Of a DNA stretch of 64,000 nucleotides, positions 57,065 to 64,000 are shown in pieces; within the stretch, counting starts at the first letter, position 1, and the number at the start of each line of letters is the position of its first letter. Under the pieces are notes generated by a model that had not been told where the DNA came from, did not search any database, and saw only the letters and a program-made list of their open reading frames with translations. Where the stretch lies: NCBI GenBank assembly GCA_934563745.1, contig CAKTHE010000004.1:1-64000 (forward strand), written 5' to 3'. The position numbers and the translations under genes are program-made. This stretch comes from an uncultured Dysosmobacter sp. Lineage in GTDB: Bacteria; Bacillota; Clostridia; Oscillospirales; Oscillospiraceae.

Positions 57065-57106
57065 AAAACGAGGTCCGATCCCCGGAAGGGATCGGACCTC
57101 GTTTTT
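57065..57106. terminator. Bidirectional terminator between convergent genes
   Basis: Inverted repeat AAAACGAGGTCCGATCCC / GGGATCGGACCTCGTTTT with a short loop; T runs on both strands. It separates the 55999-57045 gene from pspC. Confidence 0.9.
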
Positions 57107-57111
57107 GAATT

Positions 57112-57306
57112 TCACAGGACCTGGGATTTGTCGGGCATGATAAGGGCGGCCACAATGTAAGCGAGGATGCCGCTGCCTCCCGCCAGACAGAACAGGGCCC
57201 AGGCCAGACGGATCAGCGTGGGATCCACACCGAAGTACTCGGCGATCCCGCCGCAGACGCCGCAGAGAACCTTCCCCTCTTCAATTTTATAAAGCCGTTT
57301 TCCCAT
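57112..57306 (-). CDS. PspC domain protein
   Basis: A 64-residue protein consisting of a PspC domain: KRLYKIEEGKVLCGVCGGIAEY, then FGVDPTLIRLAWALF and a membrane segment with a second hydrophobic helix ending in LIMPDK. Domain members sense or respond to membrane stress; short single-domain forms are common in Firmicutes and usually lack a known partner. A promoter (TTGCAA, 17 bases, TATACT at 57390-57418) is well placed; GGAAGGGAGCG precedes the ATG. Confidence 0.88.
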   Translation of the reverse strand: MGKRLYKIEEGKVLCGVCGGIAEYFGVDPTLIRLAWALFCLAGGSGILAYIVAALIMPDKSQVL

Positions 57307-57389
57307 CTTAAAAACGCTCCCTTCCGCCGCGGCGGCCCCGTTCGGGTCCCGCAGAATTTTTTGCAGTAGGCCTGAGACAGGCTGTAGTT

Positions 57390-57418
57390 AGTATACGCTT
57401 TGCGCGGGGAAATTGCAA
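57390..57418 (-). promoter_or_regulatory. Promoter of pspC
   Basis: On the minus strand, TTGCAA (57413-57418), a 17-base spacer and TATACT (57390-57395). Confidence 0.7.
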
Positions 57419-57455
57419 TGCCTTCGGCTGACCGGCGTAATTTCCGGAAAAAAGG

Positions 57456-57484
57456 TTCACCCCGGCACCGGAGTATGCTATAAT
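57456..57484 (+). promoter_or_regulatory. Promoter of mutY, placed for leaderless transcription
   Basis: TTCACC (57456-57461), a 17-base spacer and a perfect TATAAT (57479-57484). The mutY ATG begins at 57492, seven bases after the -10 box, so the predicted transcript starts at or next to the start codon. Confidence 0.65.
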
Positions 57485-57491
57485 CAGATCC

Positions 57492-58583
57492 ATGGACAAA
57501 CAGGTATGGAATGAAAGCGTGCAGCTTCCCACTGCGCTGGCAGAGAAGCTGCTGCCCTGGTACCGGGCCAACGCCCGGGATCTCCCCTGGCGGCATACGG
57601 AGGATCCGTATCGGATCTGGGTGTCGGAGATTATGCTGCAGCAGACCCGGGTGGCCGCCGTGCTGGGCTATTACGCCCGCTTTTTGGAGGCGTTTCCCAC
57701 GGTGGAGGCTTTGGCCGAAGCGGATGAGGAGCGGCTGATGAAGCTTTGGGAGGGGCTGGGCTATTACAGCCGGGCCCGAAACCTGCAAAAAGCCGCGCGT
57801 GTGATCCGGGAGCGCGGCTCCTTCCCGCAGACCGTGCCGGAGCTTAAAAAGCTTCCGGGGATCGGGGACTATACCGCCGGGGCGATCGCCTCGGCGGCTT
57901 TTGGGGTGCGGGCCGCGGCGGTGGACGGAAACGTCCTGCGCGTGACGGCCCGTCTGACGGACAGCCGGGCGGATGTTACCGTGCCGGCGCAGAAGCGCGC
58001 GGTAACGGCGGCGCTGGAGAAGGCGATGCCGACGGCCCCGGCGGAGATCCGGATTTTCAATCAGGCCGTGATGGAACTGGGAGCCACCGTGTGCGGTCCC
58101 AACGGGCCGCCGGAGTGTGCCCGCTGCCCGCTTCGGACGCTGTGCCTGGGCTTTGCCCGGGGGACGGCTCCGGAGCTTCCGGTGAAGGCGGCGCCGAAGG
58201 CCCGGCGGGTGGAGGAGCATACCGTGTTTTTGCTGTTCCGGGACGGACAGGTGGCGCTGCGCAAACGGCCGGAGAGCGGCCTTCTGGCGGGGCTGTGGGA
58301 GTTTCCGAACCGGCCCGGAACGCTGGACGAGGCTGCGGCGGCATCCGCGGCGGCGGACTGGGACCTGCGGGTCACGGACTGGCTGAACCGCCTGACGGCC
58401 CGGCATATTTTTTCTCATGTGGAGTGGCATATGACCGGCTATGCGCTGCGTGTGGAGGGGACGGGTCCGGAAGAGCTGATCTGGGTGGATGCCGCCGGCC
58501 TTGCGCAGCACTCGGTTCCGTCGGCCTTTGCCCGGTATTATCAGGAAGCGGCGGAGCATCTGCAGGAAGCGCGCGGCCGCTGA
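57492..58583 (+). CDS. mutY: A/G-specific adenine glycosylase MutY
   Basis: A 363-residue DNA glycosylase that removes adenine mispaired with 8-oxoguanine. The catalytic Glu46 lies in SEIMLQQTRV, the helix-hairpin-helix is KKLPGIGDYTAGAIAS, and the catalytic Asp145 is in AAVDGNVLRV. The 4Fe-4S cluster ligands follow (CGPNGPPECARCPLRTLC), and the C-terminal 8-oxoG recognition (NUDIX-like) domain contains GLLAGLWEFPN and HIFSHVEWHM. No Shine-Dalgarno sequence precedes the ATG; the -10 box lies only seven bases upstream, so the mRNA appears leaderless. Confidence 0.95.
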   Translation: MDKQVWNESVQLPTALAEKLLPWYRANARDLPWRHTEDPYRIWVSEIMLQQTRVAAVLGYYARFLEAFPTVEALAEADEERLMKLWEGLGYYSRARNLQKAARVIRERGSFPQTVPELKKLPGIGDYTAGAIASAAFGVRAAAVDGNVLRVTARLTDSRADVTVPAQKRAVTAALEKAMPTAPAEIRIFNQAVMELGATVCGPNGPPECARCPLRTLCLGFARGTAPELPVKAAPKARRVEEHTVFLLFRDGQVALRKRPESGLLAGLWEFPNRPGTLDEAAAASAAADWDLRVTDWLNRLTARHIFSHVEWHMTGYALRVEGTGPEELIWVDAAGLAQHSVPSAFARYYQEAAEHLQEARGR

Positions 58584-58666
58584 GCCCCGGCCGTGGAAGG
58601 CGGCTTTTTCAAACTGCGCGGCTGACCGGCCGCAAACCGAAGAATGAAACGGAAGGATCGAACACA

Positions 58667-59254
58667 ATGGCACAGCTCTATTTCAAATACGGGGCCATGG
58701 GCTCCAGCAAAACGGCCAACGCCCTGATGACCCGCTTTAATTATGAAGAACGCGGACAGCAGACACTGCTGGTCAAGCCCCGGATCGACACCCGGGACGG
58801 AGACCATATGGTCAAGTCCCGGATCGGCCTTTCCCACAGCTGCATTTACTTTGACGAACTGCAGGCCATGAGCATCATGGAACTGGAGCAGAACGCCTGC
58901 ATCATCGTGGATGAGGCCCAGTTCCTGACCCGGGACGAGGTCTTGTTTTTGGTGTACCTGGTGGATGACCTGGGGATCCCGGTCATCTGCTATGGCCTGC
59001 GGGCGGATTTTAAGGGAGATCTGTTTCCGGGCAGCGAGGCGCTTTTGGTGATGGCGGACAAACTGGAGGAGGTCAAGACCGTGTGCTGGTGCGGCCGGAA
59101 GGCGACCTTCAACGCCCGCTTTGACAAAACCGGGAAGGTGGTCAAGGAGGGCGAGCAGGTGGTTCTGGGTGCCAACGATCAGTACATCGGCCTGTGCCGC
59201 CGCCACTGGCGCGAGGGGAACCTTGGCCCGGACTTTGACATCAGCGCCCGATGA
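58667..59254 (+). CDS. tdk: Thymidine kinase
   Basis: A 195-residue type II thymidine kinase that salvages thymidine to dTMP. Walker A is GAMGSSKTANA (residues 9-19), the Walker B-like DEAQFLTRDEV block follows, and zinc ligands occur as CWCGRKATFN and a later GLCRRH. The start at 58667 is preceded by GGAAGGA. Its stop overlaps the ATG of the radical SAM gene (ATGA), so the two form a coupled pair. Confidence 0.95.
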   Translation: MAQLYFKYGAMGSSKTANALMTRFNYEERGQQTLLVKPRIDTRDGDHMVKSRIGLSHSCIYFDELQAMSIMELEQNACIIVDEAQFLTRDEVLFLVYLVDDLGIPVICYGLRADFKGDLFPGSEALLVMADKLEEVKTVCWCGRKATFNARFDKTGKVVKEGEQVVLGANDQYIGLCRRHWREGNLGPDFDISAR

Positions 59255-60120
59255 TCTGTACGCTTTGCCCCCGGAACTGCGGGGCGGAACGGACGGCCGG
59301 CCAGGCCGGCGGCCTGTGCGGCATGCCGGCGGAGCCGGTGGTGGCCCGGGCGATGCTGCACCAGTGGGAGGAGCCCTGCCTGGTGGGGGAGCATGGGGCC
59401 GGCGCCGTGTTTTTCAGCGGCTGCAATCTGCGCTGCTGCTTTTGCCAGAATGCGTCCATCTCCCGGAAGGGGGTCGGAAAGCCCGTTTCCGCACAGCGGC
59501 TGCGGCAGATCTATCAGGAGCTGATCGATCAGGGTGCGGCCTGCATCGATCTGGTAACGCCCACCCATTTCACGCCGGCCATTCTGGATTCGCTTTCCCG
59601 GCCGCTGAGCGTACCGGTGGTGTGGAATTCCGGCGGATACGAAAAGCCGGAGACGCTGCGGCTGCTGGAGGGAAAGGTCCAGATCTATCTGCCGGATCTG
59701 AAGTATGGCCTGGCCCGCCCGGCGGAGGCATACTCCGGCGCGGCGGACTATGTGGAGCGGGCCCGGGCGGCGATTCTGGAAATGTACCGTCAGACGGGGC
59801 CTTACCGGATGGAAAACGGGCAGCTGCGCTCCGGCGTATTGATCCGACATCTGGTGCTGCCCGGGGAGCTGGAAAATACGCGCCGCTGCCTGGATTGGAT
59901 CGCCGAGACGTTCCGCCCGGGGCAGGTGCTTGTATCACTGATGAGCCAGTATACGCCCCAGCCCGGCGCAGTGGGGCGGCTGAGCCGCCATGTCACCGGC
60001 GCGGAATACCGGGCGGCCCGGGCCTATATGGAAAACTGCGGTCTCATCGACGGGTTTACGCAGGAGCGGACCTCTGCCAAAGAAGAATATACTCCGACCT
60101 TTGATCTTTCCGGCGTATGA
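59251..60120 (+). CDS. Radical SAM protein, PflA-like (COG1313 type)
   Basis: A 289-residue iron-sulfur enzyme. The N-terminus has a second Cys cluster (CTLCPRNCGAERTAGQAGG), then the radical SAM motif CNLRCCFC (C-x3-C-x2-C) near residue 58. The pattern is that of a broad group annotated as pyruvate formate-lyase activating enzyme-like; the true substrate is unknown. It overlaps tdk by four bases (ATGA) and is followed by a strong terminator. No glycyl-radical enzyme is adjacent, which argues against it being PflA itself. Confidence 0.86.
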   Translation: MICTLCPRNCGAERTAGQAGGLCGMPAEPVVARAMLHQWEEPCLVGEHGAGAVFFSGCNLRCCFCQNASISRKGVGKPVSAQRLRQIYQELIDQGAACIDLVTPTHFTPAILDSLSRPLSVPVVWNSGGYEKPETLRLLEGKVQIYLPDLKYGLARPAEAYSGAADYVERARAAILEMYRQTGPYRMENGQLRSGVLIRHLVLPGELENTRRCLDWIAETFRPGQVLVSLMSQYTPQPGAVGRLSRHVTGAEYRAARAYMENCGLIDGFTQERTSAKEEYTPTFDLSGV

Positions 60121-60125
60121 CGCCT

Positions 60126-60170
60126 GCAAAAGAAGAAGGCCGCCCCATCGGGGCGGCCTTCTTCTTTTGC
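60126..60170. terminator. Bidirectional terminator after the radical SAM gene
   Basis: Perfect 21-bp stem (60126-60146, 60150-60170) with a three-base loop; TTCTTCTTTT on one strand and the mirrored run on the other. It separates convergent transcripts. Confidence 0.92.
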
Positions 60171-60207
60171 ATACAAATTGCGCGTGGGGGAAAAGCGGCC
60201 TGCCGGA

Positions 60208-61242
60208 TCACTTCCGCTCGCTGAGGCGGCGCAGATTTTCCAGCGCCTCGGAAAGGCCGCTGGCACTGGCGCTGGGGTTGCCCCGCAGGATCCGCATGGA
60301 CTGCCGGTAGCTTTTGATGGTGCGGCTGCGGATGGATGCCTCCCGGCTGTGCAGCTTTTCCAGCAGCTCGCTGATTTCGGTTTTGCGCTGCCGAAGGGCC
60401 TCCTGCGTCAGCTCCTTGGAGCTTTCCAGGCGGGTGCGGTAATTTTCCAGCGCCTCGTCGATGGTGTGCAGGGCCTGTAGCTTGGCCTCCGAACGGCGGC
60501 GCAGCGCATCCTCGGCCCGGGCCTGGCGCAGCTGGCTGCGGCTGAGCTTCTGCTCTTCCCGCCGCTCCCGGCGCTCTTCCAGCTCGGCGGTCAGCAGCGA
60601 ACGGTTGAGATCGGTCTTCTCCCGGAAGCGGCGCAGATCCTCTTCCGCGAAGGCGGAGACGACCTCCGCCCGCTTGGCCAGCCTGCGCAGCTCCTCGTTC
60701 TCCTCCGTCAGCCGGATCAGCAGATCGCGCAGATCCAGGGCTGCACGGAAGGACTGAATGGCGTCCATGGACGAGGAGGCGACCAGAAGATACGCGGCCG
60801 CTTCCGACACGATGCGGGGCAGCAGACAGATCAGCCGGGCGATGGGCGGGTGGATCAGACGGACCAGCAGAATGGAAAAGACGCCCCAGGCCAGAGAGCT
60901 GGACAGGCAGATGTATCCGCTGAGATTCAGCTTCTGATTGCTGTAGTCCCAATAGCGGACACGGAACAGCCGCTCCATCACGTAGCCGGTGATGTATTCC
61001 AGGATCGTGGCGGCAAGCATGCCGAAAAGGTAGATCAGCCCCAAACTGTCCTGCACCCGGATCGTGGCCACCAGGATGATGATGGCGCCGGATCCGTAGA
61101 TCGGAAGCAGCGGCCCGTGAAGAAAGCCGCGGTTTACCCAGTGATGCTGCCGGGCGGAGACATAGCAGGATTCCCACACCCAGCCGCAGAAGCAGTAAAA
61201 ATAAAAGAACAAGACCCATTGGGTCAAGGTATATGTGCCCAT
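60208..61242 (-). CDS. CmpB-family (PF06541-type) membrane protein with coiled-coil tail
   Basis: A 344-residue protein. The N-terminal half has four or five membrane helices with the family motifs FFYFYCFCGWVWES, NRGFLHGPLLPIYGSGA and ILEYITGYVMERLF, a pattern of putative ABC-transporter type IV permease-like proteins. The C-terminal 200 residues are Arg/Glu/Leu-rich and predicted to form a long coiled coil on the cytoplasmic side. The family is known mainly as membrane proteins of unknown function. The start at 61240-61242 is preceded by AGAGGAG; an in-frame ATG lies further upstream without a site. Confidence 0.8.
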   Translation of the reverse strand: MGTYTLTQWVLFFYFYCFCGWVWESCYVSARQHHWVNRGFLHGPLLPIYGSGAIIILVATIRVQDSLGLIYLFGMLAATILEYITGYVMERLFRVRYWDYSNQKLNLSGYICLSSSLAWGVFSILLVRLIHPPIARLICLLPRIVSEAAAYLLVASSSMDAIQSFRAALDLRDLLIRLTEENEELRRLAKRAEVVSAFAEEDLRRFREKTDLNRSLLTAELEERRERREEQKLSRSQLRQARAEDALRRRSEAKLQALHTIDEALENYRTRLESSKELTQEALRQRKTEISELLEKLHSREASIRSRTIKSYRQSMRILRGNPSASASGLSEALENLRRLSERK

Positions 61243-61332
61243 AAAACGCTCCTCTTTCAAAATCATGACTGGGTCCAGTTTATCACATTTTTGCAAAGCG
61301 GCAAGAGGCAAATGCGGCGATGTGCGCAAAAG

Positions 61333-61361
61333 AGAGGCCGGCCCATCCTGGGTCGGCCTTT
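61333..61361 (-). terminator. Terminator of the NAGPA-SLH gene
   Basis: On the minus strand, AGGCCGACCCA / TGGGCCGGCCT with a three-base loop (one G-T or mismatch pair), followed by CTCTTTT. It lies about 70 bases after the stop codon at 61432. Confidence 0.7.
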
Positions 61362-61431
61362 CGGGCAAAGAGGTCCGGCGCGGCCGGCGGCAAAGAGAGA
61401 AAACCGCCGTCGGCCGGACCCCGCGGGGTAC

Positions 61432-64000
61432 TTACAGAATGTTGTAGAGGATCTTGGCCATCTGGCCCCGGGTGATATTGGCCGCGGGCTTAAAGGAACC
61501 GTCGGCATAGCCGCCGATGATCCCCTGTGCGGCCATGGTGCGGATGTAGGGCAGGGCATAGGCGGGAATGGCGGAGGCGTCGGTAAAGTTCAGCTGCACC
61601 GCGGCATAGCCCTTCTCCTGTGTGCGGCCGATCATCGCGGCGGCCTGGGCCCGGGTCAGATTCTTCCCGGGATAGAAGTAAAGCTTGCCGTTCACCTCCG
61701 TGCCGCCGATGATGCCGATGGAATAAAGCGCCTTGACCGCGGCCTGTGCGTAGCCGGCGATGGAGTCGGCGTCCGCGAAGGGCAGGGCCACGTTTTCATA
61801 CCGGGCCGCGTCCAGGCCCAGGTAGCGGAAGAGCATGGCGGCAAACTGCTGGCGGGTAATGTTCTGGTTGGGGCGGAAGCTTCCATCCTCATATCCCGTG
61901 GTGACGCCAGAGGTGTACAGGTAATCCACATAGGAAGCGGCCCAATAATCCTTGGTATCTGTGAAGCGGGGCGTCCAGTCTTCCCCAACGGGGATATCGT
62001 AAGAGGCCCGGCCGATGTTGCCGGAGGCGTCCTTGGCAAAAACGGACACCCGGTGCATGCTGCCGTCAGACGCCGGCAGCGCCGCGGTCACCGTCCCGGT
62101 TTTTTCGTCGTACTGGAAGCTGAGGGCCTTGCCGTCATATGTCACGGCAATGCGGGATTTGGAAAGCGTGCCGTCCACAGCGTCGGTGACGGTGGCTTGG
62201 GCGGCCGTTCCGCTGACGCTGAGCTTTACCGTCGGGACCGTTTCATCTGTGATGCCGCCGTAAGAGGCCACCAGCTGATCCAGATAGAGGACACCGCTGG
62301 GCGCGGGATACTGAACCACCTGATCACCAAATTCATCTACAGAGTATTCCGCGGCGCCGTTGACGCGGAATCCGGTGAGTGCAGTGGCTCCGGCGGGCAG
62401 TGTCACGCTGCAGAGCTTATAGTCCCGGGAGGAGAGGGTGGTCACAGCCGTGGCGGTCGTATCCGTCCCGTCGGAGGTGAGCACATACAGCGTGTTGGCG
62501 CTGCCGTCGCCCTGGACCCAGAGATTCAGCTGGTGATAGGCGCTGCCCAGCGCATAGGGCTTGGTGAACAGTGCCGAAGCGGTCCCATCCGAAATGAGGC
62601 TGTAATCCAGCCGGGCGGCCCGGCGCCCCAACTTCACCGCGGAGGCGGCTGTGGCCTCGGTCAAGGTGGCGCCGTAGCTGTAATCGGTCAGTGCCGGTAT
62701 GGCGGACTCAAAGTCCTCCAGCGTGGACAGGGCCACCTTGGAGACGGTTATGGCGACGGAGACGCTTTTCCCGCCGGCCGAGACGGTCAGTGTGCCGCTG
62801 CCGGGGGCGGAGGCCGTCACCGTTCCGTCCGGAGAGACGGAGCCGATGCCGCCGCTGAGCGTCCAGGTAAAGGCGGAGGCGTCCGCTTTCAGCGCCTGGT
62901 GCTGATAGACGGCCGCGGCGGTCAGCTTCAGGCTGGAGCCCGGCGTCAGGGTCAGGCTGGTGACGGCGGAAGCGCCGTTTTTCACAACGATAGAGTCCGG
63001 CGTAGCGACGGCGGAGAGGGTGGCCGTTCCGGTCTTCCCCTTACCGGAGGCGGTGACGGTGATCGTGCCGCCGGCCGCGGGCGTGGTGAGGACGGAGCCA
63101 TTCCACTCTCCGGCGCTGGCGCTGAGGATATAATCCGCCTGCATGGGAATGTAGTTCGTATCCACGCCGCTTACCTGGAAGGACACGGCGGATCCGGCCA
63201 GCACATAGCGGGAATCCGGTTCCACGTAAAAATGATCCAGTCGGCCGGAGGGCGTGCTGGAAGCCACCAGGAACAGCTGGTTGGAGACAGCGCGCTCGGA
63301 AGAACCGGAGGGATGGTTGACCGTTTTGGCAGCGGTGGCATCCGGCTTGGTAACCGTCAGCGTGGTGGAACCGCCGCCGTCCAGGCACAAAGCCTCCGTG
63401 CAGCCCAGCTCGATCAGCCGCTGGGCCACCTGGGAAAGGCTGGCGCCGATGGAGTGGCCGGACTGGCGGCCGTCAATGGTGTAAAAGATCAGCGTGCCGT
63501 CCGGGCGCTGCCCCACGGCGGTCCGGGGATTGGAGCCGGCGGCCAGACCCGAGACGACCGTGCCGTTTTCCACCAGGGCATACAGGGCGCCCACGGCGGT
63601 GGTCACGCCGTTCCAGCGCTCATCACCGGCGCTGACCGAAAGGGTCAGCGTACCGCCCGGCTGCAGCCGGCGCAGGGCGTCGGTATAGTACGCGCCGGAG
63701 AGCGCGTTGGCCGAAAGGACGATTTTTCCCTCCGGTACGGCGGTGGCCGCCGTCGCTTCCAGAACGCTGTCCACGGACAGGGTCAGGCTTTGCCCGATGG
63801 CCAACTGACCGGAGACCACGGAACAGATCACGTCTACGCCGGCTTCCGTGTTGCCGGTGGTGTGGCGGCTGTTGAAATCGTATGTATAAAGGTAAATGCC
63901 GCCGGAGGAGACCCGGGCCTTGTTGATGCCAGTGATCTTGCGGACGACCTCCGTTTCATAGCCGCTCTCGTCCGCCAAGGTATACCCCAGGTCCGCGCTG
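61432..64000 (-). CDS. NAGPA phosphodiester glycosidase-like SLH surface protein, C-terminal part
   Basis: At least 856 residues are visible; the N-terminus runs off the right edge. The upstream part carries the NAGPA (phosphodiester glycosidase) signature: NPRTAVGQRPDGTLIFYTIDG, GHSIGASLSQVAQRLIELG and the CLDGGGSTTL end of the domain. A series of Ig-like/BIG2-type and beta domains rich in Thr, Ser, Ala and Gly follows. Three SLH repeats at the C-terminus (FTDTKDYWAASYVDYLYTSG, FADADSIAGYAQAAVKALYS, FTDASAIPAYALPYIRTMAA) anchor it to the wall. NAGPA-like bacterial domains may remove sugars attached through phosphodiesters; the true substrate is unknown. Confidence 0.9.
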   Translation of the reverse strand, partial: SADLGYTLADESGYETEVVRKITGINKARVSSGGIYLYTYDFNSRHTTGNTEAGVDVICSVVSGQLAIGQSLTLSVDSVLEATAATAVPEGKIVLSANALSGAYYTDALRRLQPGGTLTLSVSAGDERWNGVTTAVGALYALVENGTVVSGLAAGSNPRTAVGQRPDGTLIFYTIDGRQSGHSIGASLSQVAQRLIELGCTEALCLDGGGSTTLTVTKPDATAAKTVNHPSGSSERAVSNQLFLVASSTPSGRLDHFYVEPDSRYVLAGSAVSFQVSGVDTNYIPMQADYILSASAGEWNGSVLTTPAAGGTITVTASGKGKTGTATLSAVATPDSIVVKNGASAVTSLTLTPGSSLKLTAAAVYQHQALKADASAFTWTLSGGIGSVSPDGTVTASAPGSGTLTVSAGGKSVSVAITVSKVALSTLEDFESAIPALTDYSYGATLTEATAASAVKLGRRAARLDYSLISDGTASALFTKPYALGSAYHQLNLWVQGDGSANTLYVLTSDGTDTTATAVTTLSSRDYKLCSVTLPAGATALTGFRVNGAAEYSVDEFGDQVVQYPAPSGVLYLDQLVASYGGITDETVPTVKLSVSGTAAQATVTDAVDGTLSKSRIAVTYDGKALSFQYDEKTGTVTAALPASDGSMHRVSVFAKDASGNIGRASYDIPVGEDWTPRFTDTKDYWAASYVDYLYTSGVTTGYEDGSFRPNQNITRQQFAAMLFRYLGLDAARYENVALPFADADSIAGYAQAAVKALYSIGIIGGTEVNGKLYFYPGKNLTRAQAAAMIGRTQEKGYAAVQLNFTDASAIPAYALPYIRTMAAQGIIGGYADGSFKPAANITRGQMAKILYNIL

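Overview
The window is a gene-dense, high-GC stretch of a bacterial chromosome, with AGGAGG-type ribosome binding sites, short intergenic gaps and strong Rho-independent terminators. Gene content points to an anaerobic, probably endospore-forming clostridium of the Oscillospiraceae/Ruminococcaceae type: an Rnf complex in the order C-D-G-E-A-B, S-layer homology (SLH) proteins, a SpoIIQ-like M23 peptidase, ECF vitamin transporters, HrcA/CIRCE heat-shock control and a short-form HisG. This placement is inferred from gene content and is not backed by a database search. No phage, transposon, integrase or CRISPR array was seen; the window looks like core genome.

Layout. 1-2647 (minus): recJ followed by a truncated relA/spoT. 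2836-4377 (plus): SLH protein with a catalytically degenerate GH18-like domain. 4444-8803 (minus): small P-loop protein, pgi, D,D-carboxypeptidase and a membrane protein, with a plus-strand tRNA-Gly(CCC) between the last two. 9017-11639 (plus): prfB without its usual frameshift site, then a MATE pump. 11780-16956 (minus): carbohydrate- or glycerophosphodiester-type ABC importer with a metallophosphoesterase. 17135-23108 (minus): HAD phosphatase, SpoIIQ-like peptidase, and trmL-pgk-tpiA-gpmI. 23431-31179 (plus): GlmU-like acetyltransferase with a reduced N-terminal domain, prs, pth, mfd and a PrsA/PpiC-like lipoprotein. 31429-39605 (plus): a compact histidine operon starting with a HisZ-HisG fusion and ending with histidinol phosphatase, so it encodes every step from PRPP and ATP to histidinol and on to histidine. 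39678-41727: divergent PdxR/MocR regulator and ECF S-component, a likely vitamin B6 uptake pair. 42102-47260 (plus): rnfCDGEAB. 47374-49406 (plus): tetrahydrofolate riboswitch, FolT-like ECF S-component and folC. 49617-55433 (plus): CIRCE, hrcA-grpE-dnaK-dnaJ and a second PHP phosphatase. 55529-60120: rpiB, a glycoside-hydrolase-like membrane protein, pspC (minus), mutY, tdk and a radical SAM protein. 60208-64000 (minus): a CmpB-family membrane protein with a coiled-coil tail and the end of a large NAGPA-SLH surface protein.

How the parts fit. The chromosome block combines central carbon flow (pgi, pgk, tpiA, gpmI, rpiB, prs) with energy conservation (Rnf). PRPP made by Prs feeds the histidine operon. 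Salvage and cofactor uptake (tdk, folate and B6 ECF proteins) and DNA repair (recJ, mfd, mutY) fill the rest. The most notable points are the HisZ-HisG fusion, the folate riboswitch with a visible Shine-Dalgarno-sequestering platform, a similar Shine-Dalgarno-blocking hairpin at the mfd/foldase junction, the GlmU-like protein lacking a recognisable uridylyltransferase site, the dead GH18-like surface protein, and a mutY gene that appears to be leaderless. I did not find a clearly new multi-gene system; the candidates are listed as findings with tests.
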